Positions 16,138 to 24,107 of a stretch of 38,896 nucleotides of DNA are shown in pieces. The notes beneath the pieces are model-generated. The model was given only the letters and a program-made list of their open reading frames with translations, was not told the origin of the DNA and searched no databases. The DNA comes from an uncultured Eubacterium sp. GTDB taxonomy: Bacteria > Bacillota > Clostridia > Lachnospirales > Lachnospiraceae. A program made the position numbers and the translations under genes. The first letter of the stretch is position 1; the number at the start of each line of letters is the position of its first letter. The DNA lies in assembly GCA_910589665.1 (NCBI GenBank), contig CAJUTR010000027.1, positions 1-38,896 on the forward strand, read 5' to 3'.

Positions 16138-17887
16138 TGCAAAATATATCCATTCGAACCTGGCCGTGTATTCGCTGAAAGCAAATGCGGGGCCGTATGC
16201 CGGGCGGGTAGGGATCGCGGAATATACGATCAATCACCGGAGGGAGGAGATCTTACAGGGGATTTATGACCATTCGCCTGCGGTGGTCGGGTTTTCATGC
16301 TATATTTGGAATATCGGGTATGTGCTTGATGTGGCAGCCGATCTGCGGAGCATTTTGCCGGATACGGTCATTGTACTCGGAGGACCGGAGGTTTCTTATG
16401 ATGCGCCGTCCGTTTTACAACAGAATCCCTTTGTGGATATCGTTATGGTTGGTGAGGGGGAGGAGACATTTCGGGAGTTCTTGGAATGCTATTTCGATCA
16501 GGACAGCGGAATGGAACAGTACAGCCGAATACCGGGACTTTGCCTGCGGGAGGGGAAGAGCGGAAGGGAAGGCGCAGCTGGCGGCGTATATTACACGACA
16601 CCCAGACAAGCCCTTTCGATGGATCAACTGGTATTCCCCTATACAGATGTGAAGGACCTGGAAAACCGCATCCTTTACTATGAAACGGTGAGAGGGTGCC
16701 CGTTTTCCTGTAGTTATTGCCTGTCGTCGATCGAAAAGGGTGTGCGGCGGAGGAGCCTGCCGCTCGTGTTCGAGGAACTGCAGTTTTTTCTTACAAACCG
16801 TGTGAAGCAGGTCAAATTTGTCGACCGGACCTTTAACTGCCATCATGAACATGCGTATCGGATATGGCAGTATATCGGGGAACATGATAATGGAACGACG
16901 AACTTTCATTTTGAGATCGCGGGAGATCTGCTGCGGGAGGAAGATTTTGAACTGTTTCGGACATTTCGACCGGGTCTGGTCCAGTTTGAGATCGGTGTCC
17001 AGTCGACAAATCCGGATACCATCCAGGCGATCCGACGCCAAATGGATATACAAAAACTAGAGGACAATCTATCAATGGTTCGTGAAAACCATAACATCCA
17101 CCAGCATCTTGATCTGATCGCCGGTCTCCCGCATGAGGATCTGGCATCGTTTTGCCAGTCGTTTCGAGACGTATACGCGATGGAGCCAGACCAGCTGCAG
17201 CTCGGGTTTTTGAAAATCCTGAAAGGATCTTATATGCAGGAGATGGCAGAGGAGTACGGAATCCGATACGGAAACCGCCCGCCGTACGAAGTGCTGTCCA
17301 CGCGCTGGATGTCGTACGATGACATTCGGATCCTGAAACGGGTTGAAGAGATGGTCGAAATATATTATAATAGTTTTCAGTTTCAGGCTACGATGAAGTT
17401 ATTGGAACTTTGCCACAGCGATGCGTTTTCCATGTTTGAAAGCCTCGGAAATTATTATGAGAGAGAGGGCGGATTTGGCCGGAAACACAGCCGGGTTGCC
17501 CGCTATGAATGGCTGTGGCAGTATAGCAGGGAGTATTTTGCAGAGAGGGAGGAGCAATTCCGTCAGACGCTGACGTTTGATCTGTATCTCAGGGAATATG
17601 TGAAGAGTCCGCCTGCCTTCGTGCGGAAGAGAGAGAACGAATATGTGCGGTTTGTCCGTGCGTTTTTGGACCGGGAAACGGAAAACCCGGAAATTCTTGG
17701 CGGATACGAGGGATATGCGGCAAAACAGTTATTTCACATGGTATATGTGGATGAGTTTACGCTGGATCTAAAAGGGCTGTTCGAAGAAAAGCAGGTGTGG
17801 CAAACAGCCCCGTTTTCGCTCGTATTTGATTACAAACATCGAAATCCGTTAAATCACAGTGCGAAGGTCACTGTTCTGCGCCGCTGA
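16103..17887 (+). CDS. B12-binding radical SAM protein, DUF4080 family
   Basis: This 594-residue protein has an N-terminal cobalamin-binding-like Rossmann domain (about 5-135; GFSCYIWN, VLGGPEVSYD, VMVGEGEETF), a radical SAM barrel with CPFSCSYC, whose three cysteines bind the 4Fe-4S cluster, then VKFVDRTFN and FEIGVQSTNPDTIQAIRR, and a C-terminal DUF4080 region (about 400-594). The reaction is not known to me for this family; methyl transfer or C-C chemistry is typical of the class. AGGAGGA at 16089-16095 fixes the ATG at 16103, inside the end of the preceding gene, so the two are translationally close. Its stop overlaps a convergent gene. Confidence 0.88.
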   Translation: MKDRNVLLTAINAKYIHSNLAVYSLKANAGPYAGRVGIAEYTINHRREEILQGIYDHSPAVVGFSCYIWNIGYVLDVAADLRSILPDTVIVLGGPEVSYDAPSVLQQNPFVDIVMVGEGEETFREFLECYFDQDSGMEQYSRIPGLCLREGKSGREGAAGGVYYTTPRQALSMDQLVFPYTDVKDLENRILYYETVRGCPFSCSYCLSSIEKGVRRRSLPLVFEELQFFLTNRVKQVKFVDRTFNCHHEHAYRIWQYIGEHDNGTTNFHFEIAGDLLREEDFELFRTFRPGLVQFEIGVQSTNPDTIQAIRRQMDIQKLEDNLSMVRENHNIHQHLDLIAGLPHEDLASFCQSFRDVYAMEPDQLQLGFLKILKGSYMQEMAEEYGIRYGNRPPYEVLSTRWMSYDDIRILKRVEEMVEIYYNSFQFQATMKLLELCHSDAFSMFESLGNYYEREGGFGRKHSRVARYEWLWQYSREYFAEREEQFRQTLTFDLYLREYVKSPPAFVRKRENEYVRFVRAFLDRETENPEILGGYEGYAAKQLFHMVYVDEFTLDLKGLFEEKQVWQTAPFSLVFDYKHRNPLNHSAKVTVLRR

Positions 17888-18518
17888 ATACGTCTGGGTC
17901 TTTTTGGATGGAGCGCAGGAATTCCACAAGGGCAGCTTTACGCGGCAGGTCAGAGGCCTCGGCGGAGGCGATCAGATCCTGAAGTTTTCCGTGGTTTTCC
18001 GTCATGGCATACGCGTAGGCTAGGGATTTATAATCGGTGGATTTATCCGAACCGGAAGCGATGCACTGTTCATATGTGCCGGCAGATTCGCGGAGCATGC
18101 CGGCTGTGCGGTACGCCTTTCCGAGATTTGACAGATTCATTAAGAAAACATTAAAATTTTCGTCATATTCGGATAAAGTCTTGAAATTTCCCGTGCCATA
18201 TGCTAACTTTAAATCGGTGTTGGTAAATGCGGACAGATCCATCATGGGTTTTGTGAGACAGATTTGGACTCTTTCCTGATAATAAGAAATATTTTCATCC
18301 TCGGTTATAGGCATAGGAATACGGTCCTTGTCCGGAGCGAACAGGGAGAGGTTTGATATATCCTTATTTTTCGTGTGGTTTGCTTCGTCTTCACGATCCC
18401 AGAATGTACGGGATGCACGCCTGTATTTGCGGGTAGTTCTATGCCGCTCATAGTGGATCCAGGCGCAAAAGATCAAGAAGCATATAAAAATTGAGGGAAT
18501 AGGAATATTTGAAAACAT
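17868..18518 (-). CDS. membrane-anchored TPR-like protein
   Basis: This 216-residue protein has one N-terminal membrane helix (about 4-20, IPIPSIFICFLIFCAWI) and a basic stop-transfer (HYERHRTTRKYRR), so the bulk should face the cytoplasm. The C-terminal half is helical and TPR-like: NFNVFLMNLSNLGKAYRTAG, LRESAGTYEQCIASG, YKSLAYAYAMTENHGKLQD. Such repeats usually hold protein partners. The ATG at 18518 is chosen because AAAGGA lies eight bases before it; a longer start at 18605 would cross the divergent gene. Its last 20 bases overlap the end of the DUF4080 gene on the opposite strand. I do not recognise a named family. Confidence 0.7.
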   Translation of the reverse strand: MFSNIPIPSIFICFLIFCAWIHYERHRTTRKYRRASRTFWDREDEANHTKNKDISNLSLFAPDKDRIPMPITEDENISYYQERVQICLTKPMMDLSAFTNTDLKLAYGTGNFKTLSEYDENFNVFLMNLSNLGKAYRTAGMLRESAGTYEQCIASGSDKSTDYKSLAYAYAMTENHGKLQDLIASAEASDLPRKAALVEFLRSIQKDPDVFSGAEQ

Positions 18519-18568
18519 TTTATTCATCCTTTCAGTATATAAATAATTTAATAAGGAGGTAAGAAACG

Positions 18569-18667
18569 ATGATGAACCGCAAAAAACAGCGAACGGTAGC
18601 TGCAATCATCTGCATTGTGCTTATTTTGGCAATGCTGGCTGGAATCTTATTACCTTATGTGGACTGA
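18569..18667 (+). CDS. 32-residue single-helix membrane peptide
   Basis: AAGGAGGT at 18554-18561 precedes ATG-ATG at 18569 and 18572 with ideal spacing. The product MMNRKKQRTVAAIICIVLI plus AMLAGILLPYVD has a basic head (RKKQR) and one membrane helix ending near the C-terminus. Size and layout resemble Prli42, the tiny membrane anchor of the Listeria stressosome, and related DUF4044 peptides; the resemblance is in architecture, not proven homology. It lies divergent from the TPR-like gene with only 50 bases between starts, and 53 bases before VanW, so it may be the first gene of that operon. No stressosome genes are in the window. Confidence 0.65.
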   Translation: MMNRKKQRTVAAIICIVLILAMLAGILLPYVD

Positions 18668-18720
18668 TGCTCCTTTATAGTTTAATACAGGTTAAGAAAA
18701 TGTGCAAGGGAGGACTTTAA

Positions 18721-20331
18721 TTGCAGAAAAAAGGTTTATTGACAGCGGCTGCTGTTATCATGTTTATGTTTGCCCTGATCGCGGCATATGTATTCTTCAG
18801 TTATGGACGGATCAAGCCGGATGACGGAGTGATCTGTGAGGGTGTAAAGGTTGGCCAGATCGAAATCGGAGGCATGTCCGGAGACGAGGCGCTGCAGGCA
18901 GTCAATGCCTATATGGAAGGCAGGCTGAACCGGGTCGTAGAGGTTGATGTGAGCGGGCAGATCGTGACTACAACTGTCGGCGAACTCGGATATGCTTTCT
19001 CTGCTGGTGAGTTTTTGGAAAAGGCAATGGCTGTCGGGAAGAGCGGGACGATGATCGAAAATTATAAGCAGATCAAAGAAGCTTCCCAGGGAAAGATCAG
19101 TTATCCGATCGAGGCGACTTTCGACGATCAGGTTTTGAAAAAATTTGTAAAAAAGAAATGCAAAAAACTGTGTACGGAGGCAAAAAACGCCACAGTGAAA
19201 ATGAAAGATGGGAATTTTGTTTATACAAAATCCAGGGAGGGCGTCAGTCTCGATGTGGATGAAACATGCCAGCAGATCAAACAGGCGATCGAAGAAGCGC
19301 AGGGAGAGGACGTTATTCGTATTACGGCGAATGTAAAGGTAGAGCAGCCGAAAGTTTCATACGAAGCGGCTGCTAAATGTAAAGACAAGATCGGTACGTT
19401 TTCCACGACCTTTAGCGCGGGAAATGTAAACCGTTCCAAAAATCTTGCGAATGCGGCCAGGCTCATAAACGGATCGGTTCTTTATCCCGGTGAGACTTTC
19501 TCGGTACATGATACGATTTCGCCGCTGACAGAGGAAAATGGGTATTATGAGGCGGCGTCCTATAACAATGGTAAAGTGGAAGACAGCCTTGGCGGAGGCG
19601 TTTGCCAGGTGTCGACGACGCTTTACAATGCCGTGTTGCGGGCAGAACTGGAAATTGCGGAGAGAAGTCCGCACTCGATGGTGGTAAGTTATGTGGAGCC
19701 GTCGATGGATGCGGCAATCGCCGGCGATTACAAAGACTTTAAATTTAAAAATAACACAGATGTACCAGTTTATATCCAGGGCGGTACATATGGCGGAACG
19801 ATCTCATTTACGATATTTGGGGAAGAGACGAGAAGCTCGGACCGGAAGATCCGTTTTGAATCGGAAGTAACCGACACGATACAGCCGGGAGCGGATAAGG
19901 TGACGTATGATAAGACGAAACCGGAGTCATATATGACGGTGACACAGGAAGCGCATACCGGCTACAAAGCGAAACTTTGGAAAATCGTTACAGAAAATGG
20001 GAAAGAGAAAAAAACGCAGATCAACTCCAGTACGTATTCTGCTTCGCCGCGGTATGTAACGAAGGGGTCTATGAAGGAGCCGAAGAATACACCAAAGCCA
20101 AAAGAAACGAAAAAACCACGCGCGACAAAGGCGCCGAGTACGAGAGCGCCCCGGCGCGATAATACGGGTGGAGGAACAGGCGCTGCCGCAAATCCGGGGA
20201 GCATGGCGGGAAACTCAGGAACCCCTACGCAGGGACAGGGCTCTCAGCCAGGACAGGATGCTGCTGGGGTACAGGATCCGGGAACGGCGCAGAATCCAAG
20301 TGCTGGGCAGGGTGACGGGGCGACACCCTGA
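18721..20331 (+). CDS. VanW-family membrane/wall protein
   Basis: This 536-residue exported protein starts at TTG 18721 after GGGAGGA. An N-terminal membrane helix (about 5-28) anchors it outside the cell. Two repeats (about 45-130 and 140-225, with VEVDVSGQIVTTTVGELGY and GVSLDVDET) look like YoaR-type putative peptidoglycan-binding domains. VanW follows at about 235-375: NRSKNLANAARLINGSVLYPGE, SLGGGVCQVSTTLYNA, ERSPHSMVVSYVEPSMDAAI. The tail is first Lys/Pro/Arg-rich, then Gly/Gln/Pro-rich and disordered. VanW is named for vancomycin clusters, but no resistance genes occur here; the biochemical role is unknown. It is followed closely by the AIR-synthase-like gene. Confidence 0.9.
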   Translation: MQKKGLLTAAAVIMFMFALIAAYVFFSYGRIKPDDGVICEGVKVGQIEIGGMSGDEALQAVNAYMEGRLNRVVEVDVSGQIVTTTVGELGYAFSAGEFLEKAMAVGKSGTMIENYKQIKEASQGKISYPIEATFDDQVLKKFVKKKCKKLCTEAKNATVKMKDGNFVYTKSREGVSLDVDETCQQIKQAIEEAQGEDVIRITANVKVEQPKVSYEAAAKCKDKIGTFSTTFSAGNVNRSKNLANAARLINGSVLYPGETFSVHDTISPLTEENGYYEAASYNNGKVEDSLGGGVCQVSTTLYNAVLRAELEIAERSPHSMVVSYVEPSMDAAIAGDYKDFKFKNNTDVPVYIQGGTYGGTISFTIFGEETRSSDRKIRFESEVTDTIQPGADKVTYDKTKPESYMTVTQEAHTGYKAKLWKIVTENGKEKKTQINSSTYSASPRYVTKGSMKEPKNTPKPKETKKPRATKAPSTRAPRRDNTGGGTGAAANPGSMAGNSGTPTQGQGSQPGQDAAGVQDPGTAQNPSAGQGDGATP

Positions 20332-20354
20332 TCAGGAAGAAGGATAGATACGGT

Positions 20355-21320
20355 ATGAAGATCGGAAGAATTTCGGAGATGGTATTGAAGCGCTCGGTTC
20401 TGAAGCATATTACGTATAAGAGCAGCCATCTCGTTCAGGGTCCGGCTGCCGGAGAGAGTTTTGGAAGGCTCGCGGTGGGCGAACATAAGGATGTGATCGC
20501 TGCGGTTGTTTCCGTGAACGGAAATGTGGAGCGGACAGGCAGACGAGCGTTTTACCGGTTGGCAAATGAAATGGCAGCGGCGGGCGGAAGGCTTGCCGGT
20601 ATGATGATCACGCTGTACCTGCCGGCCGGTGGGAGCGAGGACATGATAAAGGATGTCATGGATGAGCTGGTACGATTGTCTGCGGCGTATCAGGTCGATA
20701 TACTCGGCGGCCACACAGAGGTGCTGGGCGCGTTATCGGAGCCGGTTCTCTCTTTATCAGGGACAGGTTTTGCAGGAAAGAAAACAAATGTGCGCAGCGG
20801 CGGTCTAAAGCCGGGATTTGATCTGGTCATGACGAAATGGGCAGGCCTGTCTGGGGCAGCGGAGCTGGTCGGTGATGAGACTAGAAGCGGGCTTCGCTCG
20901 CGGTTTACCGAAGGTTTTCTTGATCAGGCAGCAGAAGGGGTTCAGGTTATGAGCAGTACAGCCGATGCGGAATTTGCGATCGCGCTGGGAGTAACCGCGC
21001 TTCGTAGTGTCGGCGCAAAAGGTGTTTTTGGCGCGTTGTGGGAGATGGGAGAGGCGTCGGGGGCAGGACTCCGGGTTGACTTGAAAAAGATACCGATCCG
21101 CCAGGAGACGATCGAAATCTGTGAATATTTTGACTTCAATCCCTACCTCATCGCTTCGGACGGCGTTCTTCTGGCAGGAACACCGGATGGAGCGCGGCTT
21201 GTTGAACGATTCGCCAGCAAAGACATTCAGGCGGCGGTGATCGGGACGGTGACAGACGGGCAAGGCAGGGTCGTCATCAATGGGGATGAGACAAGATTTT
21301 TAGTTCCACCTGCGCCGTAA
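20355..21320 (+). CDS. AIR-synthase-related (PurM/HypE-like) protein
   Basis: This 321-residue protein has the two-part PurM/HypE fold. The N-terminal half (about 1-140) includes VVSVNGNVERTGRRAFYRLANEM and LGGHTEVLG; the C-terminal half (about 150-315) includes GLKPGFDLVMTKWAGLSGA and FNPYLIASDGVLLAG, which resembles the SSDGLLIA pattern of HypE. Members of the superfamily use ATP to activate amide or carbamoyl groups. No purine genes or hydrogenase-maturation genes are adjacent, so neither PurM nor HypE can be assigned. The [FeFe] hydrogenase in the window does not need HypE. It lies 23 bases after the VanW gene. Confidence 0.75.
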   Translation: MKIGRISEMVLKRSVLKHITYKSSHLVQGPAAGESFGRLAVGEHKDVIAAVVSVNGNVERTGRRAFYRLANEMAAAGGRLAGMMITLYLPAGGSEDMIKDVMDELVRLSAAYQVDILGGHTEVLGALSEPVLSLSGTGFAGKKTNVRSGGLKPGFDLVMTKWAGLSGAAELVGDETRSGLRSRFTEGFLDQAAEGVQVMSSTADAEFAIALGVTALRSVGAKGVFGALWEMGEASGAGLRVDLKKIPIRQETIEICEYFDFNPYLIASDGVLLAGTPDGARLVERFASKDIQAAVIGTVTDGQGRVVINGDETRFLVPPAP

Positions 21321-21377
21321 CATGTTTGATCGAACGTATGGGTCGGCGATTGATAGTAAAAAGAAAGGGAGGAGCAT

Positions 21378-21866
21378 ATGCTTCAGGAACAGATTTTAAG
21401 AAATATATCGAAAAACGCGAGAATGACAGCGGAAGATCTGGCGGCCATGCTGGATTCGACCCCGGAAGAAGTGAATGAAACGATCCGGGAGATGGAAAAA
21501 GATGGGGTGATCTGCGGCTATCCGGCGCTGATCAACTGGGAAAAGACAGATAATGAAGTCGTGACGGCGCTCATTGAAGTAAAAGTAACGCCCCAGCGCG
21601 GGCGTGGGTTTGATAAGGTGGCAGAGCGGATCTATCAGTTTGATGAGGTGGCGAGCGTATATCTGATGAGCGGGGGATTTGACCTGACGGTGATGATCGA
21701 GGGGAAGAGCATGAAGGAGGTCGCGAGGTTTGTTACGACAAAACTGGCGCCGATGGAGTCGATCATGAGCACGGCGACGTATTTTGTGCTGAAAAAATAT
21801 AAGGAACACGGACTGCCGCTTGTAAAGGCAGCGAATGAAGATGAAAGGATGTTGATCGCGCCATGA
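21378..21866 (+). CDS. Lrp/AsnC-family transcriptional regulator
   Basis: This 162-residue regulator has an N-terminal winged helix (about 5-60; ILRNISKNARMTAEDLAAML, EEVNETIREMEKDGVICGY) and a C-terminal RAM/AsnC effector domain (about 70-150; EVKVTPQRGRGFDKVAERI, VASVYLMSGGFDLTVMIEG). Lrp-type proteins sense amino acids and form octamers. GGGAGGA precedes the ATG. Its stop overlaps the start of the aminotransferase in an ATGA, so the two are translationally coupled, and amino-acid control of that enzyme is the natural guess. Confidence 0.93.
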   Translation: MLQEQILRNISKNARMTAEDLAAMLDSTPEEVNETIREMEKDGVICGYPALINWEKTDNEVVTALIEVKVTPQRGRGFDKVAERIYQFDEVASVYLMSGGFDLTVMIEGKSMKEVARFVTTKLAPMESIMSTATYFVLKKYKEHGLPLVKAANEDERMLIAP

Positions 21867-23020
21867 GAAATCCACTGTCTAAACTTGTAACGGAAATAGA
21901 ACCGTCTGGTATACGCCGTTTCTTTGATGTTGCCAATACGATGGAGAACGTCATTTCGCTCGGTGTCGGCGAGCCGGATTTTGATACGCCCTGGCACATT
22001 CGAGAGGAGGGCATCTACTCGCTGGAAAAGGGGAGGACTTACTATACGTCAAATGCCGGTCTTCTGCCGCTGCGTGAGGCGATCAGTACATATTTGTCCG
22101 AGCGGTTTGAACTTCCATATGAACCAGATGAGATCCTGGTAACGGTCGGCGGGAGCGAAGCGATCGACATCGGATTCCGCGCGATGCTCGATCCGGGGGA
22201 TGAGGTGGTCATTCCCGAACCGTGTTTCGTGTCGTATCTGCCATGTGTGAAAATGGCGGGCGGCGTGCCGGTCCGGGTGTCGCTGGAGGAAAAAGATGAA
22301 TTTAAGCTCACGGGAAAAAAACTGGAGGAGGCGATCACGGATAAAACAAAAATGGTCGTCCTGCCATTTCCGAACAATCCTACTGGGGCTGTTATGTCAG
22401 CGGGAGAACTGCAGGTAATTGCGGATCTTGTGAAAAAACATGATTTATTTGTAATGTCAGATGAGATCTATTCGGAACTGAGTTATCAGGGAAAGCATGT
22501 GTCCATTGCCAGCCTGTCTGGAATGGCGGAGAGGTCGGTCGTGATCAACGGGTTTTCCAAATCTTTTGCCATGACGGGATGGCGTTTGGGTTATGCGGCA
22601 GCGCCGAGGGAGATCATTTCCCAGATGACGAAGATTCATCAGTATGTGATCATGAGCGCTCCAACGACGAGCCAGTATGCGGCAGTCGAGGCGCTCAAGA
22701 ACGGGATCGGGGATGTGGAGCGCATGCGTGAGTCGTACGACCAGAGGCGGCGGTTTCTCGTGAAGGAGTTAAATGAGATGGGACTTCCCTGTTTTGAGCC
22801 GTACGGGGCTTTTTATGTATTCCCTAATATAAGTAAGTTTGGTATGACGAGCGAAGAGTTCGCGACAAAACTTCTGCGGGAACAGCGTGTAGCCGTCGTG
22901 CCGGGAGATGCGTTTGGCCAATGCGGGGAAGGATTCCTCCGGATTTCGTATGCGTATTCGATCGATAATCTAAAACGGGCCTTGGAAAAGATACAGAATT
23001 TTATAGACATATTGCAGTAA
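21863..23020 (+). CDS. class I/II PLP-dependent aminotransferase
   Basis: This 385-residue fold-type I aminotransferase moves amino groups between amino acids and keto acids. Visible are LGVGEPDFDTP, the PNNPTGAVMS loop, VMSDEIYSEL with the Asp that contacts PLP, Lys233 in NGFSKSFAMTGWRLGY as the Schiff-base lysine, and FLRISYAYS with the substrate-carboxylate Arg. It belongs to the aspartate/PatA-like group, but the substrate cannot be told. It is coupled to the Lrp-type gene by a four-base overlap. The promoter of the following gene begins inside its last codons. Confidence 0.92.
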   Translation: MRNPLSKLVTEIEPSGIRRFFDVANTMENVISLGVGEPDFDTPWHIREEGIYSLEKGRTYYTSNAGLLPLREAISTYLSERFELPYEPDEILVTVGGSEAIDIGFRAMLDPGDEVVIPEPCFVSYLPCVKMAGGVPVRVSLEEKDEFKLTGKKLEEAITDKTKMVVLPFPNNPTGAVMSAGELQVIADLVKKHDLFVMSDEIYSELSYQGKHVSIASLSGMAERSVVINGFSKSFAMTGWRLGYAAAPREIISQMTKIHQYVIMSAPTTSQYAAVEALKNGIGDVERMRESYDQRRRFLVKELNEMGLPCFEPYGAFYVFPNISKFGMTSEEFATKLLREQRVAVVPGDAFGQCGEGFLRISYAYSIDNLKRALEKIQNFIDILQ

Positions 23021-23032
23021 ACGTGCTATACT
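23004..23032 (+). promoter_or_regulatory. promoter of the cheX-trmL-receptor group
   Basis: TAGACA (23004-23009), 17 bases, TATACT (23027-23032) preceded by TGC. This is a near-consensus housekeeping promoter, not a sigma-28 flagellar one. It overlaps the end of the aminotransferase gene. Confidence 0.65.
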
Positions 23033-23115
23033 TAAAATCAGGATTCTTAGCACTATTTATCGTTGAAAGTAAGAGTGGGAGCGGTACGATACTACAGAAA
23101 GGGGAAAGGGAAACT

Positions 23116-23583
23116 ATGGCAACACTGAATGCAGAACATATCAATCCTTTTTTAATGGCAGCAAAGAAAGTACTTCAGGATATGTGCTTCGTTGATGCTG
23201 CGATGCAGAAGCCATCATTGAAGGAAGCAAAGTTTGATCCGGACACATGGGTGATCATGATTGGAGTGACAGGAGAGATGCGCGGCCAGGTCATCATGGC
23301 GATGTCAGAGAAAAGCGCTTGCGGGATCGCATCTAAAATGTGTATGACGGATGTAAAGGAAATTGATGAATTTGCGGCCAGTGCACTCAGTGAGTTGGGA
23401 AATATGGTCATGGGAAATGCCGCTACTGTTTTTTCGTCCAATGGAATCGGTATTGACATTACACCACCTACATTGTCCCACGGGCAGGTGAGCTTTACGA
23501 ATACATTTGCGAAAAACCTTTGTGTCCCTCTTACATTTGAGGATACGAAAGTGGAATTGTATTTGGCGCTCAAACAAGGTTGA
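23116..23583 (+). CDS. cheX: CheX-like CheY-phosphate phosphatase
   Basis: CheX removes phosphate from CheY and so resets the flagellar motor signal. This 155-residue protein starts with NAEHINPFLMAAKKVLQDM and carries ALSELGNMVMGNAA, which holds the ExxN catalytic pair (Glu and Asn three apart). It has the length and single-domain layout of the family. The ATG at 23116 has GGGAAAGGGAAA upstream; the longer frame would run through the promoter region. TrmL follows with almost no gap, then a chemoreceptor. CheA, CheW and CheY are not in the window, so this is an outlying chemotaxis gene. Confidence 0.88.
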   Translation: MATLNAEHINPFLMAAKKVLQDMCFVDAAMQKPSLKEAKFDPDTWVIMIGVTGEMRGQVIMAMSEKSACGIASKMCMTDVKEIDEFAASALSELGNMVMGNAATVFSSNGIGIDITPPTLSHGQVSFTNTFAKNLCVPLTFEDTKVELYLALKQG

Positions 23584-23588
23584 GAAGG

Positions 23589-24092
23589 ATGTTAAATATT
23601 GTTTTACTAGAACCAGAGATACCGGCGAACACGGGTAATATAGGACGGACTTGTGTGGCTGCTGGTGCAAGGCTCCATTTGATCGAGCCGATGGGGTTTC
23701 AGATCACAGAGAAACAGGTGAGACGTGCCGGACTTGATTATTGGGATAAGCTGGATTATATCATATATGATAGTTACCATGATTTCACGGAGAAAAATCC
23801 GGGGGCATGCGTTTATATGGCTACGACGAAAGCGCGGCGTGTGTATTCGGATGTCAGATACGAAAATGACTGCTATCTTATGTTCGGAAAAGAAAGTGCT
23901 GGTATACCCGAAGATATTTTAGTGGAAAATCAGGAGAAAGCGATTCGGATTCCGATGTTAGGGGATATTCGTTCCCTGAACCTGGGAAATTCTGTGGCGA
24001 TCGTGCTTTACGAAGCACTGCGCCAGCAGGGTTTTTGTGAACTAAATACGGAAGGAAATCTTCACAGGCTCTCATGGAAGAGAGAAGAATAA
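23589..24092 (+). CDS. trmL: tRNA (cytidine/uridine-34 2'-O)-methyltransferase TrmL
   Basis: TrmL methylates the ribose of the wobble base in some leucine tRNAs, using S-adenosylmethionine. This 167-residue SPOUT protein begins MLNIVLLEPEIPANTGNIGRT, the family hallmark, and ends with the knot residues LMFGKESAGIP, IPMLGDIRSLNLGNSVAIVLYE. The ATG at 23589 directly follows GAGAAGG; a TTG at 23580 overlapping the cheX stop is an alternative start with a weaker ribosome site. It sits between two chemotaxis genes, most likely just carried in the same transcript. Confidence 0.93.
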   Translation: MLNIVLLEPEIPANTGNIGRTCVAAGARLHLIEPMGFQITEKQVRRAGLDYWDKLDYIIYDSYHDFTEKNPGACVYMATTKARRVYSDVRYENDCYLMFGKESAGIPEDILVENQEKAIRIPMLGDIRSLNLGNSVAIVLYEALRQQGFCELNTEGNLHRLSWKREE

Positions 24093-24107
24093 AGGGGGAT
24101 GCCTATT

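Noticed and set aside
17868..18605. Longer form of the TPR-like protein starting at 18605
   Set aside because: It would cover the small divergent gene and its ribosome site, while AAAGGA is properly placed for the ATG at 18518.
18721..20331. Vancomycin resistance locus
   Set aside because: Only VanW is present; no VanH, VanA/B ligase, VanX or VanRS-type partners are adjacent.
20355..21320. Assignment as HypE or PurM
   Set aside because: No hyp or pur genes nearby, and the motifs fit the superfamily only.
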